Source: Novosphingobium sp. CECT 9465 (GTDB lineage Bacteria; Pseudomonadota; Alphaproteobacteria; Sphingomonadales; Sphingomonadaceae). Taken from it: DNA of 64,000 nucleotides. The notes under the pieces are model-generated. The model saw nothing but the letters and a program-made list of their open reading frames with translations. It ran no database searches and was not told the DNA's origin. Made by a program: the position numbers and the translations under genes. The stretch spans positions 2,714,501 to 2,778,500 of the forward strand of contig NZ_CAKLBX010000001.1 of NCBI RefSeq assembly GCF_920987055.1. The letters are read 5' to 3'. Below, piece after piece: positions 1-8,558 of the stretch; the first letter of the stretch is position 1; every line of letters starts with the position of its first letter.

Positions 1-1178
1 AACACCGTGCCTACCCGATCATCCGCCAGCAGCGCCTCTACACACCGCGTATAGATCGCAGGTTCGGAAAGGCCCTGCGCGGTGATGTCGAGCGGGTTGG
101 ACACCGGCACGAACGGGGGCAACGCGGCGCGTAGCAGTGGTGAATCCTCATCGTGCAGGTCGGCCAGCGGCAGGTCCAGTTCTTCCGCCAGATCGAGCGT
201 CAGCGCCTTGAATGCGCCGGATTCGCCCAGCACGGCTGTCTGGCCCGAAGGCAGCGCAGCGCAGCGCACCGCGATTTCGGCGATGTCACCCAGTTCTTCC
301 AATGTCTCGGCAAAGATCACGCCCGCCCGCGAGACCATCGCCCGCATCAGCTTGTAATCGCCCGCCATCGCGCCGGTATGCGTTGCTGCGGATTCGCGGG
401 CCGCGCTTGACTTGCCCGGATGCAGCAGGACCACCGGTTTGCCCGCCGCCTTCGCGCGCCGTGCCGCCGCCAGAAACGCCTGCGGCTTGCGGAATTGCTC
501 CACGATCATGGCGATCACATGCGTGTCAGGCTGGTCGACCATCCAGTCAACGTAGTCCTCGACCCCGCTGGCCGCCTCGTTCCCCGTAGAAACCGAATAG
601 GAAACACCCGCATCGCGCGCCAGCAGCATGGTGCCGAGCACCGCCGCCATGGCGCCCGATTGCGAAACGATACCGATCGCGCGCTTGCCCGCTGATGGTA
701 CAGCATTGGTTTCCACGAATGTTAGCGGAATGCGGTCAACGTAATTGACCAGGCCAAGGCAGTTCGGCCCTTCGACCACCATGCCAGCCTCGCCCGCGAT
801 CCGCGCAATCTCGCGCTGTTCGGCCAGGCCTTCCTCGCCGCCTTCGGCAAAACCTGCCGAGAAGATCACCACACCGCCGCATTTGCGCGCAGCAAGGCTC
901 TTCACCGCATCCAGCACCCCTGCGCGCGGGATAGCCAGGACGGCCACGTCCACACCTTCGGGCAGGGCCTCGACCGATTGGTAGCAGCGCTTGCCCATGA
1001 TCTCTTCGCGCCTGGGGTTCACCGGATAGATGGCACCCGCATAACCGTTGCGGTCGAGATTGGTCAGCAGCGTCGCGCCCAGCGCGCCCGGCTTGTCCGA
1101 TGCGCCAACCACGGCGACCGACTTCGGGCGCAGGAAACGATCGAGCGCAGCATGGGACAGACTCGTTTCAACAGCCAT
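1..1178 (-). CDS. Acyl-CoA synthetase, NDP-forming (3' part outside window)
   Basis: The first 392 residues are visible and the gene runs off the left edge. The start ATG follows a clear GGAGG about five bases upstream. Residues 25-30 (GASDKP) begin a CoA-binding Rossmann domain, followed by a succinyl-CoA-ligase-like region with EGPNCLGLVNY and SQSGAM. An (S/T)HTGAMAG-type motif lies near residue 267. These are hallmarks of ADP-forming acetyl/acyl-CoA synthetases, which interconvert an acyl-CoA and ADP with the free acid and ATP in the cytoplasm; some relatives act on aromatic acids. The fused ATP-grasp half, if present, lies outside the window, so the substrate cannot be told. No partner gene is seen on this side. 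Confidence 0.85.
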   Translation of the reverse strand, partial: MAVETSLSHAALDRFLRPKSVAVVGASDKPGALGATLLTNLDRNGYAGAIYPVNPRREEIMGKRCYQSVEALPEGVDVAVLAIPRAGVLDAVKSLAARKCGGVVIFSAGFAEGGEEGLAEQREIARIAGEAGMVVEGPNCLGLVNYVDRIPLTFVETNAVPSAGKRAIGIVSQSGAMAAVLGTMLLARDAGVSYSVSTGNEAASGVEDYVDWMVDQPDTHVIAMIVEQFRKPQAFLAAARRAKAAGKPVVLLHPGKSSAARESAATHTGAMAGDYKLMRAMVSRAGVIFAETLEELGDIAEIAVRCAALPSGQTAVLGESGAFKALTLDLAEELDLPLADLHDEDSPLLRAALPPFVPVSNPLDITAQGLSEPAIYTRCVEALLADDRVGTV

Positions 1179-1300
1179 TTGCATCCTCCGATTTCGCTAT
1201 GTCTTATAACAATTATCGGAGGAAGGACAAGTAGCCGCATGGCGCCTGAACGGCGCGCTTGCAGGATCGCGTCAAGCTGTCGGGCCGTCAGGGCTGGCCG

Positions 1301-1591
1301 TCAGGTCACCGGCTTCCAGTCGAACGTCAGTTCGCCTTCGCGGAACGCAAAGCGATTGATGTGATCGGCGACCACCATCTGCATCCGATCAAGATCGCCA
1401 TCCCCCTCCAAGCGGCAAGTGACGCTCAACGCATCGTCGGTTGCGACCAATTCCAATGGCCCGAACGGCAGCGCCACACGGCCCTGGCGGGAATCGAATG
1501 TCGCCTCGAACTTGTGCCCCCAGTGCTTGCACAATTGCTGAAGGTAACGGCTGGCGCTGGCGGTGCTGACGATGGCTCGGCTTGCAGGCAT
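1301..1591 (-). CDS. DUF2218 family small protein
   Basis: A 96-residue cytoplasmic protein of unknown function beginning MPASRAIVSTASASRYLQQL and containing KHWGHKFEA, then a beta-rich half with LERDGD-like LEGDGDLDRM and DHINRFAFRE near the end. This matches the DUF2218 family, which is about this long and starts at the equivalent Met. A longer reading from 1732 adds 47 residues, but its start would abut the tRNA and the extra part does not look like the family, so the internal ATG is preferred. The ribosome site there is weak (GAAAG). No function should be inferred. Some relatives sit near siderophore genes, which are absent here. Confidence 0.75.
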   Translation of the reverse strand: MPASRAIVSTASASRYLQQLCKHWGHKFEATFDSRQGRVALPFGPLELVATDDALSVTCRLEGDGDLDRMQMVVADHINRFAFREGELTFDWKPVT

Positions 1592-1732
1592 GGAAAGGTC
1601 TTTCAGATCATCGATTGCTATATCAAAGATATATCTTTCATCGAAAAAGTCAACCTGCCCCCTCGCATGGAAGGTTGACGAACCGCCGCCGACCATGGCA
1701 AGCGCCTCCTCGTTAGGCCTTAACCGGCCCAT

Positions 1733-1806
1733 GCGGGTATAGCATAGTGGTAATGCACTAGCCTTCCAAGCTAGCTAGGCGGGTTCGATTCCCGCTACCC
1801 GCTCCA
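1733..1806 (+). tRNA. tRNA-Gly (anticodon TCC)
   Basis: A complete cloverleaf: acceptor stem GCGGGTA/TACCCGC, anticodon stem CTAGC/GCTAG around loop CTTCCAA (anticodon TCC), T-arm GGGTTCGATTCCC, discriminator T and an encoded CCA. It reads GGA/GGG glycine codons. Directly downstream lies accessory DNA (a restriction-gene scrap and a SIR2-STAND gene), which makes its 3' end a plausible integration site. I found no second copy of the tRNA 3' end in the window that would mark the other boundary. Confidence 0.95.
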
Positions 1807-2038
1807 ACTCCCTGTAGATTGCTATCCGCCCACGACTGGGCATTCCCCTACAAACCCATGATATTCCTAGGCTTATCAGCCGGTGGAGTTCACCCCCGTC
1901 AGCGCACAGCCATGTAGCGCTGGGGGCACAATTGAGGGGCATTTCATCTCGGCGCATCCCCATGCCCCCACCTTTCGGGGCATGTCGGTCAAGAGCGAGG
2001 CAACCGTGCCGCTTAAGCGCCCCGCCGCTCCCTCCTGT

Positions 2039-2191
2039 GACCGCCCAGTCGGGATTATAAGTGCCCAGCGGTGTGTCGATCTTGAAGCCTGCGGGCAGCT
2101 TGGCGAACAGGCCAACCTGTTCTGCCCTGTCGAGCGCCTCCCCAATCGGTTGCTCGATAGTCTTGGAGTCCACGCGGATATCCGAAACCTG
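2039..2191 (-). pseudogene. Remnant of type III restriction enzyme Res subunit (C-terminal part)
   Basis: An open frame of about 50 residues contains LFAKLPAGFKIDTPLGTYNP followed by DWAV. This closely matches the start of the C-terminal endonuclease region of type III Res proteins, whose typical form is K-LP-x-x-F-x-I-x-TP-x-G-x-YNPDWA. Nothing else of the roughly 900-residue helicase-nuclease, nor a Mod methylase, is present, and the frame continues into unrelated sequence with no family match. It is therefore a decayed fragment. The rest of 1807-2396 shows no intact gene; overlapping short frames there look like further debris. Confidence 0.6.
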
Positions 2192-2396
2192 AATTGTGGC
2201 TGAGGCCAGTCTCGTAAAAGCGTGGATCAATCCCTGCAACCCGAAGCTCAAAGCCGATGTTCCGCAAACTATTATCGAGATCGAGCAGAGCTGTGCGTAG
2301 ATTGTGCTGATCCGGCCTTGATCAATTCATGCCACCTAGAAATAACTAAGACTGGGGAATCGAAGCAGCCCTGAGCGCGGTAATTGGAGGACTTCT

Positions 2397-5300
2397 GTGG
2401 AGCGAGCGTATCTAGGTCGTCATTTGTTCGACGGTGCGAGGCTTCGCCGCCGCGCCCTTGATGAATTCGCTGCAGCTGTCCGTACCGGTCGTCTGATCGC
2501 CTTTGTCGGCTCCTATATGACGCAGCCGATGGGTTATGACAGTTGGAGCGATTTTCTCGACAACTACGCCAAGCATGCGGAAGATCTCGGCAAGAGTGGC
2601 GACCCCGCCCGTACGCGTCACGCCCTAAAAGCAATCGAAGCGATCCGCGCGAAACTTGACGTCAGCAACGATGCAGCACTGACTGGCCTCAGCGTGATTG
2701 AATACGCTCTGGCTTATGCGAGCGACCGCGAAGGAAATCTGCTGGAGAAGCTCCAAGAGCGGGGCGCCGCGGAGTTCCACCTCCCGCCTTTCCCACCGGA
2801 CCAGCGCACCAACGTTCAGCGCCTGCTCGAAGATCTCACGATCGATCGCATCATCACACTGAATTATGATTGCGAGTTTGAGTGGGAGTTAATGACGAGC
2901 TTTGGCGACAAAAAGGCGGCCGGTGGGCAGGGGCGCTATCGCTGGAGACAATTCGATAAACTTCTCAAGGATCGCGTGATCGCGCGCGATGAGTGCGGCT
3001 CCCTGAGCCGTATTCTGCCGAACGGGAAGAGCGTCGTAAGCGACCTGTTCTCGCGCGGACGCACCGACCGCCTGATCGATTTTGCCGTCGGATCACCGGA
3101 CTACGAGGCACATATCCTACATCTGCATGGGCGCGCCACGGATCCAAAATCTATGGTCGTTAGCCAGAGGGACTATAATAATCAGTATCGCCGAAGCGGT
3201 GTCGCCAAATTGCCGTTCGAGCACGCCCTGCGCATCCTGTTTGCCGGTAATCCAATACTGTTCGTGGGTGTAGGCATGAACGAGGGCGACGTCACGGCGA
3301 CACTCGAGCAGTTTGTCAGCGACAATCCCAATCGACGAACTTCGCCGGTTTTTATCCTCTGGAATGGGCCCGAAGATGATGCGAACCGAGATGCACAGCG
3401 CTTTCGCTGGCTTCACCGGTTCGGAGCACTGGTCCTGTTCGACGACGAGTTGACGGCCGATGCGGAAACTGTTCGGGCATCATCTCCAACGGAACGGCTC
3501 GCAAACTCGATCACTAACGCCGCGAGAGAAGCCGCGAACCGCAGCATTCCGTTCGAATGGAAGTTCGATGATTTCCGCAACGTCGCTGTCAAACTTGCTA
3601 GCCCGGGCGGGCACAATGGTGATCACTTTGACATCTGGCCGACTCCGCCTGAATTCGACACCATCGCCGAAGATGATGAGGCCCGTACATACGTTAGTGG
3701 CAGCGGGACCATTCGCCTCTTCATCGGCGAGCCAGGTTCCGGAAAAGGCGGGCTGTCGAAACGCTTGCGGCAGGCTTGGCATGACCAAGATAAGGAAGGC
3801 AACAGGCGATCATGCATTATCAATGCGAGCTTCACATTTGAGACGGACAGTGTGTTCAGCTTACTCACAGGCTTGGCGGATGGTCTGCCCGCGTTCTGCG
3901 AAAAGCGGTCGCGGCCCGCTTCGCTGAAATCCTATTTGGCCAATGGTGATACGCAACAACTTCTATTGGTTATCAATGGCTTGGAGCGATTTCTCTCGCC
4001 GCGGGGGTCTCCCCTAAGCAGCGAACTAGACTCGCTGCTGAGAGGTCTCATTGATTTTTCATTGACCGGTCGGCCGGATGCGTCTGACGCAGAGCATGAG
4101 GCGGGCACTTCGGAAGCCACGGCGGTTACGATGCATCGAATGCCACTGCCTATCACGATCTACGTGCTGGGAACGGAACGCGTGCGACGGTATTTCAACG
4201 CGCTGACTGATCGCATTGTTCCTCTGATCATTGATAGCAACGGTGGGCGCGGTGTCGAGCTGCCGCTGCCGAAGGATGGGGCCCGCTCGGTCTATTTCAA
4301 TCAGATATCCAAAGCGTTTGCAGACCGCGGTTGCGACGATCCTAAACTGCCAACAGGGCAACTGGCCCGTGTGCGGGAAAAGGTGGCGGGAGACCGTGCT
4401 GGGCTACGGCGAAGTTTCCTGTCGACTTTCCTTCAGTCATCCGCGCTTCATGCAGCAGGGGTGAAGAGCCCCGATCTGTGCCTCGATATTCTGACTCTTA
4501 TGGCGACAATTGGCCAGCCGATTGAGACGGTGGTTCTGATCCATTGCCCTCGTATTCGCAACAGGATCGAACTCATGCGCAATGCTGATAAGAAGCTCGA
4601 TAGAAGGGTACTCATAGCTGATGCAGTAGCTGACCTAGTAGCTCTCAAGCTCCTGATACCAACGACGGCGTTTCCCGGCGTTCCCCAATCATGGTCAAGA
4701 TATGGGCTCCACCGTGCAGTGCTGACCGAGATCCGCGATCGGCTGAGTGTACCGCTAACAGACGCACAGCTTTCCGCCGGCTTCAATGTCTCGATGTTCG
4801 TGGCGCTGCCGGCTGACGGCTACAGTCCGGAACGCGAAATCCACGAGGAACTCGGGACGCTGGTGGATTGGTTAACCGGCGCATATAGGGACCAACCGCT
4901 TGCGGGATATGACAAGGTGGAAACTTCCGAAAAGGCGCCTGAGTGGGACGCGGCGACGAGATCGAAGATACGTCGGATCATGACCCATCGCAGCCTGGGA
5001 GATAGCGAGCCCGATTTGGCTCGCGCGTGGCCGCACGTCTCGGCGTGCCTGCGTGCGGCTCTAGCCCTGTTGCGGAGCTATTATTCGACTTCGACGCTGC
5101 TGATGGTTGATCCCAGCAACGGTGTGCCCCGTCCGGATGAGGATGGTCCGCTCACGCAGCATTCCGACAGATTAGATCGCATATTGCGCGCGGCCACCGA
5201 AAACGCGCTGGCCAGACGTCAGGCAGCGGATGCGCTGGCTGCGATAGGTGCCGAGGCCTGGCTTGGACCTGCGCCTTATTATTCAGATGACTTAATTTGG

Positions 5301-6290
5301 CTCCACAATGAACGCGGCGTCATCAAGCTTGCACAAGGCGACCTTTACGAGGCGCGCCTTGCCTTCAATCAGGCGCTCGAACTCAACGAAAACTTTGTCG
5401 AATTTGGCGAGCGGGGCCAGAATTGGCGTCGGATCATGTTAAATCAAGTTCACGTCGATATCGAACGAGCCTGGCTTGATAGGGCCGAGAAGAAGATGAA
5501 CCAGATCGATGATGCGATCCAACAAATGATGAACAAGCCAATAAGCGACATCCGGGAAGCCGTGATCGACAGTTACGGGCAAGGTCCCGCTCGTGAACTT
5601 CATGCTGCCGATCCTTATCTTGAACAGGATATCGTCGTGAGTGTGGCGCTCATGTACGGCTATCGTGGCCTGATCCTGCACATCCAAGGCCAGCTTCAGG
5701 CAGCGTACGCTTTTCTCGAACTCGCCACAACGATCCTCGACAATATCGGCGAAATCCGAGCCTACGCCGTTTTCCAGCGTCACCTGACTTCTCTTCTTGC
5801 TGCATTGGGCGAAGATGACAAGGCAACGTTGGCGATGAAGATGACGGTATCGTCGGGCGAGGCAACCAAACAATCCGACATTGCTCATCACGCCCGCATC
5901 ACGGATGCGGCCCGTCGTTTTAAAGCCGCCGACGTAGAGCGGCGTGGGGCAATAGTGCGGCAGTTGCGGAGCGCGCTGAGCTATGCCGAAGCCGGTGACA
6001 TGCATCGGGTGCGGATTGAGGCGGGGCTCAACCTTGCCCGGCTCCGGTTTGAAAGTGGGGATTATGATGTGGCGCTGGAGCATGCCGCGGACGCTATGGC
6101 CACTGCTTCGCGGTACGGTCTAAATCTACGCAAAATTACTTTGCGAATTTTGGTCGGTCAGATCCTGATCAGCCGTGGCGATCCCGTGTCCGGGCGAGCG
6201 CTGGTTGAAAAAGCGATCAAGAACGCAGGGCGGGTCGGCTATCAACAGGCTGTCGAGGCGGCCGAGCGCGTGCTTGTTGCGGCTGGTTGA
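2397..6290 (+). CDS. SIR2-STAND-TPR protein, probable antiphage defence effector
   Basis: A 1297-residue protein starting at GTG, fixed by a strong GGAGG six bases upstream. Residues about 25-330 form a SIR2-like NAD-binding domain: a glycine-loop equivalent GSYMTQPMGYDSW (38-50), LNYD with Asn156, LHLHG with His244, and a C-terminal LFVGVGMNEGDV strand. A P-loop NTPase follows, with Walker A GEPGSGK (444-450) and Walker B-like LLLVINGLE (522-530). The last 350 or so residues are helical with TPR-like repeats (NERGVIKLAQGDLYEARLAF). SIR2 domain, STAND NTPase and repeat sensor is the architecture of antiphage proteins such as Avs-type SIR2-STAND effectors, in which phage sensing triggers NAD+ depletion. 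Base composition is lower in GC than its neighbours. It stands alone with no partner gene. The family role is known; its activity here is inferred. Confidence 0.8.
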   Translation: MERAYLGRHLFDGARLRRRALDEFAAAVRTGRLIAFVGSYMTQPMGYDSWSDFLDNYAKHAEDLGKSGDPARTRHALKAIEAIRAKLDVSNDAALTGLSVIEYALAYASDREGNLLEKLQERGAAEFHLPPFPPDQRTNVQRLLEDLTIDRIITLNYDCEFEWELMTSFGDKKAAGGQGRYRWRQFDKLLKDRVIARDECGSLSRILPNGKSVVSDLFSRGRTDRLIDFAVGSPDYEAHILHLHGRATDPKSMVVSQRDYNNQYRRSGVAKLPFEHALRILFAGNPILFVGVGMNEGDVTATLEQFVSDNPNRRTSPVFILWNGPEDDANRDAQRFRWLHRFGALVLFDDELTADAETVRASSPTERLANSITNAAREAANRSIPFEWKFDDFRNVAVKLASPGGHNGDHFDIWPTPPEFDTIAEDDEARTYVSGSGTIRLFIGEPGSGKGGLSKRLRQAWHDQDKEGNRRSCIINASFTFETDSVFSLLTGLADGLPAFCEKRSRPASLKSYLANGDTQQLLLVINGLERFLSPRGSPLSSELDSLLRGLIDFSLTGRPDASDAEHEAGTSEATAVTMHRMPLPITIYVLGTERVRRYFNALTDRIVPLIIDSNGGRGVELPLPKDGARSVYFNQISKAFADRGCDDPKLPTGQLARVREKVAGDRAGLRRSFLSTFLQSSALHAAGVKSPDLCLDILTLMATIGQPIETVVLIHCPRIRNRIELMRNADKKLDRRVLIADAVADLVALKLLIPTTAFPGVPQSWSRYGLHRAVLTEIRDRLSVPLTDAQLSAGFNVSMFVALPADGYSPEREIHEELGTLVDWLTGAYRDQPLAGYDKVETSEKAPEWDAATRSKIRRIMTHRSLGDSEPDLARAWPHVSACLRAALALLRSYYSTSTLLMVDPSNGVPRPDEDGPLTQHSDRLDRILRAATENALARRQAADALAAIGAEAWLGPAPYYSDDLIWLHNERGVIKLAQGDLYEARLAFNQALELNENFVEFGERGQNWRRIMLNQVHVDIERAWLDRAEKKMNQIDDAIQQMMNKPISDIREAVIDSYGQGPARELHAADPYLEQDIVVSVALMYGYRGLILHIQGQLQAAYAFLELATTILDNIGEIRAYAVFQRHLTSLLAALGEDDKATLAMKMTVSSGEATKQSDIAHHARITDAARRFKAADVERRGAIVRQLRSALSYAEAGDMHRVRIEAGLNLARLRFESGDYDVALEHAADAMATASRYGLNLRKITLRILVGQILISRGDPVSGRALVEKAIKNAGRVGYQQAVEAAERVLVAAG

Positions 6291-6725
6291 TAAACGGTCA
6301 CGCCGGTAGCAAGACCGTGCGCGGCCCCATCTTGCTGTCGCGCAGCAGCAGTCGATCGAACGCACCAGAATTCAGCCCGCAGTCGAGCAGCTTCTGTTCG
6401 ATCACCTGATCGGAACTTGGCGGATATCCGGATGGCAAGTCGATCACTTGCGAACCTGCGGTAATACCAAATGTGGCATTTCCAATGTCATACGACTACT
6501 TTCTTCGGAGCAGGCAACAGCGTCTCCGGCCCGACTTCATCCTTCGAAAGCTGCGTATGATCTGACAGCACGCCCGTGAATGCCAGCCACCTTCTTTCGG
6601 CCTAAGCCTTGCGGCTTTCACCTTTACGTCACGCCGCAGGTGAAGGCTCTGGCGGCTGGGCGTTCTCGACGCGATTATTCGCACAGCGCACGATCTCTGT
6701 GTCGTCGCCATCAGAATTTAAGTTC
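6291..6725 (-). other. Gene-free stretch with decayed coding sequence
   Basis: There is no intact gene in these 435 bases. On the minus strand two adjoining frames look like broken coding DNA. One of about 40 codons ends in LLPAPKKVVV near 6484. The next, in another frame, reads about 60 codons to a stop at 6299 and contains VIDLPSGYPPSSDQ, with no start codon. I do not recognise a family for either piece. A GC-rich inverted repeat (AAGGCTTAGG-side and CTTTCACCTTTACG region) lies between 6600 and 6650. The stretch probably marks the right side of the accessory insert. Confidence 0.35.
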
Positions 6726-7364
6726 CTAAGCGGTATTGGTCAGCGCGCGCATTATGAAGCTTACGGCAAAATCAGCCCATGCGCGCGCATGGGGAGAGGG
6801 ACGGGAATCATGCCCCGCTCCCAGCAAATCCAGCATCGCCGATTGTCCCAGGGACAGACTGATGGCCGCCATGAGCAATTCGCGGGATTCGATCGTTGCA
6901 GTGAAATGCCCTGATGATCTGCCACGCATGAGGGCGGATTCGATGATTTGTTCAAGCCTTGCGTGATAGCTTGCGATCCGGTTCCGACTGGATATCTGGG
7001 CGCCGTCCTGGATGATCTGGTCAGCGATGAAGCGCGCGCCGTAGGTTTCGTTCTCAAGAAAGATGCCACGCACTATGAACTCGATGGCGTCGGGCGGAGA
7101 CATGGCATCGAAGTCCACGTCGCGAACGAAGCCTGAGCTTTCATCGGCCAGCGAAGTCAGCGCTTCCGCGTACAGGTTTTCCTTGTTCTGAAAGTAGTGG
7201 AAGACCAGTTGTTGGCTGACACCCGCGATCCTGGCAATTTCATCAACCCGGCCGCCTCCCAGCCCGTGTCGCGCGAACTCCTGCTTTGCAGCCTCGATGA
7301 TCCGCGCGGGCGCAGGTGTTCGCGCCTTCGTGGAAGCACCCGATCTGGCAGATTTTTCAGTCAT
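6726..7364 (-). CDS. TetR/AcrR family transcriptional repressor
   Basis: A 212-residue protein with an N-terminal TetR DNA-binding domain (residues about 20-65: IIEAAKQEFARHG, IARIAGVSQQLVFHYFQNKE) and a helical C-terminal ligand and dimerisation region. The ATG at 7364 gives the usual 20-residue lead-in before the first helix. A GTG at 7436 would add 24 residues, but neither start has a convincing ribosome site. It is divergent from the NTF2/GST/P450 cluster that begins at 7506, so it most likely controls that cluster and itself from the shared region 7365-7505. The inducer is unknown and could be a cluster substrate. Confidence 0.85.
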   Translation of the reverse strand: MTEKSARSGASTKARTPAPARIIEAAKQEFARHGLGGGRVDEIARIAGVSQQLVFHYFQNKENLYAEALTSLADESSGFVRDVDFDAMSPPDAIEFIVRGIFLENETYGARFIADQIIQDGAQISSRNRIASYHARLEQIIESALMRGRSSGHFTATIESRELLMAAISLSLGQSAMLDLLGAGHDSRPSPHARAWADFAVSFIMRALTNTA

Positions 7365-7505
7365 CGGACCCGTGCCCAAGTCATGGCTTTGTCCCGCGAT
7401 CCTGCCCGCATTTGAGTCGGACTCCAACGTTCGCACTCGTCATCTCATCCTCGCGCCTATAGCACCTCGATGTGAGCCGGACAGCGGACAAATCGGGAGA
7501 GTGTG

Positions 7506-7946
7506 ATGGATGAAACCGGCAATTCGAGCAAAGAGGCCATTAGCGAGGAGACACGCAAGGTCGCTCTGGCGCTGTTCGAAGGAATGGAGAGCGTCGAAGC
7601 GATGGACGCCTTGTTGGCACCCGATGCCGAATGGTGGGGGATCGGTGTAGGCAATCTTGATCGCTCGATCTTTGTGCCGGTGCATAAGCCTTATGTCGAT
7701 CGGCCGGAGCCGACCTATCGACGCACAAAGTTGCTGGGCCTGATCGTCGATGGGGAACGCGCCGCGATCGAAATGGAATGGGAGATCAGCTGGCCTGACG
7801 TCACCTACCATCAATTTTACCATCATGTTCTGATCGTGCAGGATGGCAAGATCCAATCGATGCGAATGTATTTGGACCCCAATGAAGGGGCCAAGCTGTT
7901 CGGATCCGCGGATGAGACGCGGGCTATGTCGGAAGCTGATGCGTGA
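7506..7946 (+). CDS. SnoaL/NTF2-like protein (copy 1)
   Basis: A 146-residue cone-shaped alpha+beta protein of the NTF2 superfamily: an N-terminal helix pair (RKVALALFEGMESVEAMDAL), LLAPDAEWWGIG, then beta strands ending in HHVLIVQDGKIQSMRMYLDP. The DAEWW and final DG-K-I-x-x-MRMY strands are typical of SnoaL-like members, which act as small isomerases, hydratases or cyclases, or only bind ligands. GTG 7503 and ATG 7506 are adjacent possible starts behind GGGAGA. This is the first gene of the cluster divergent from the TetR gene, and three more NTF2-like proteins follow. The substrate is unknown. Confidence 0.75.
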   Translation: MDETGNSSKEAISEETRKVALALFEGMESVEAMDALLAPDAEWWGIGVGNLDRSIFVPVHKPYVDRPEPTYRRTKLLGLIVDGERAAIEMEWEISWPDVTYHQFYHHVLIVQDGKIQSMRMYLDPNEGAKLFGSADETRAMSEADA

Positions 7947-7981
7947 GCGCGATGTCGGCATATCAAGGGAGTGGCGTTGCA

Positions 7982-8350
7982 ATGACAGTACCTACCGAGA
8001 AGGAAATCCACGCATTCCTGCACGAGCATATCCGCCTCTGGAATGCTGGTGATCGTGCTGGCTTCGAGAGCCTCTATCGGCGCTACGGCGAAAAGAGCCT
8101 GAGCATCGAATATGTCGGTCACCCTGTCGGGGACGGCTGGGAAGCATTCAACCAGCTGTGGGACGGCTACAACGGCAAATTCCGGGTAGAGATTTCGGAA
8201 GTTCTGGTAAATGGGCATGAAGGCGCCTGCCATTACGAGAACGTCCTGGTGGAGTCCGGTATCTCCAGCCCCAGTTTGGAGCTTTACGTGTTCGGCGATG
8301 GTACGCTGAGCATCCGCTACTTCCACAAGAAAGAACAACTGGACGGTTAA
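7982..8350 (+). CDS. SnoaL/NTF2-like protein (copy 2)
   Basis: A 122-residue NTF2-like protein beginning MTVPTEKEIHAFLHEHIRLW, with AGDRAGFESLYRR and a strand-rich C-terminal half (HYENVLVESG, LYVFGDGTLSIRYF). The ATG at 7982 follows AAGGGAG. A frame open from 7943 would add 13 residues without a better ribosome site. It lies 35 bases after copy 1 in the same orientation, so it is probably cotranscribed. Sequence similarity to the other three copies is low by eye, suggesting distinct roles rather than recent duplication. Confidence 0.7.
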   Translation: MTVPTEKEIHAFLHEHIRLWNAGDRAGFESLYRRYGEKSLSIEYVGHPVGDGWEAFNQLWDGYNGKFRVEISEVLVNGHEGACHYENVLVESGISSPSLELYVFGDGTLSIRYFHKKEQLDG

Positions 8351-8558
8351 CGCCGACCAGTCCGCCGAAAGAGCGGTTGCTGAACGAGGGGATTGCCATG
8401 CTTGTTCCGCCATTGCGCATCTGCGGATGCGCAATGGGGGCGCCTGCGCTCGCGACATCTGCAACTGTGCAGGTTCCGACCTTGCACGTCGGCGGGCCCC
8501 CCGCAGCTATGGCCTGACCGCGCTATCGCTTCCAACACCCCGCGAACGGGAGGCTGCA

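Noticed and set aside
1775..2251. 158-residue minus-strand open frame read as an intact gene
   Set aside because: Only about 50 residues resemble anything (Res region); the 3' part runs through the tRNA-Gly gene and the rest has no family character, so it is treated as a remnant.
6299..6725. A right-hand attachment repeat (copy of the tRNA-Gly 3' end) for the accessory insert
   Set aside because: I compared the tRNA 3' end GGTTCGATTCCCGCTACCC with the sequence after the SIR2-STAND gene and saw no match, so no attR is claimed.
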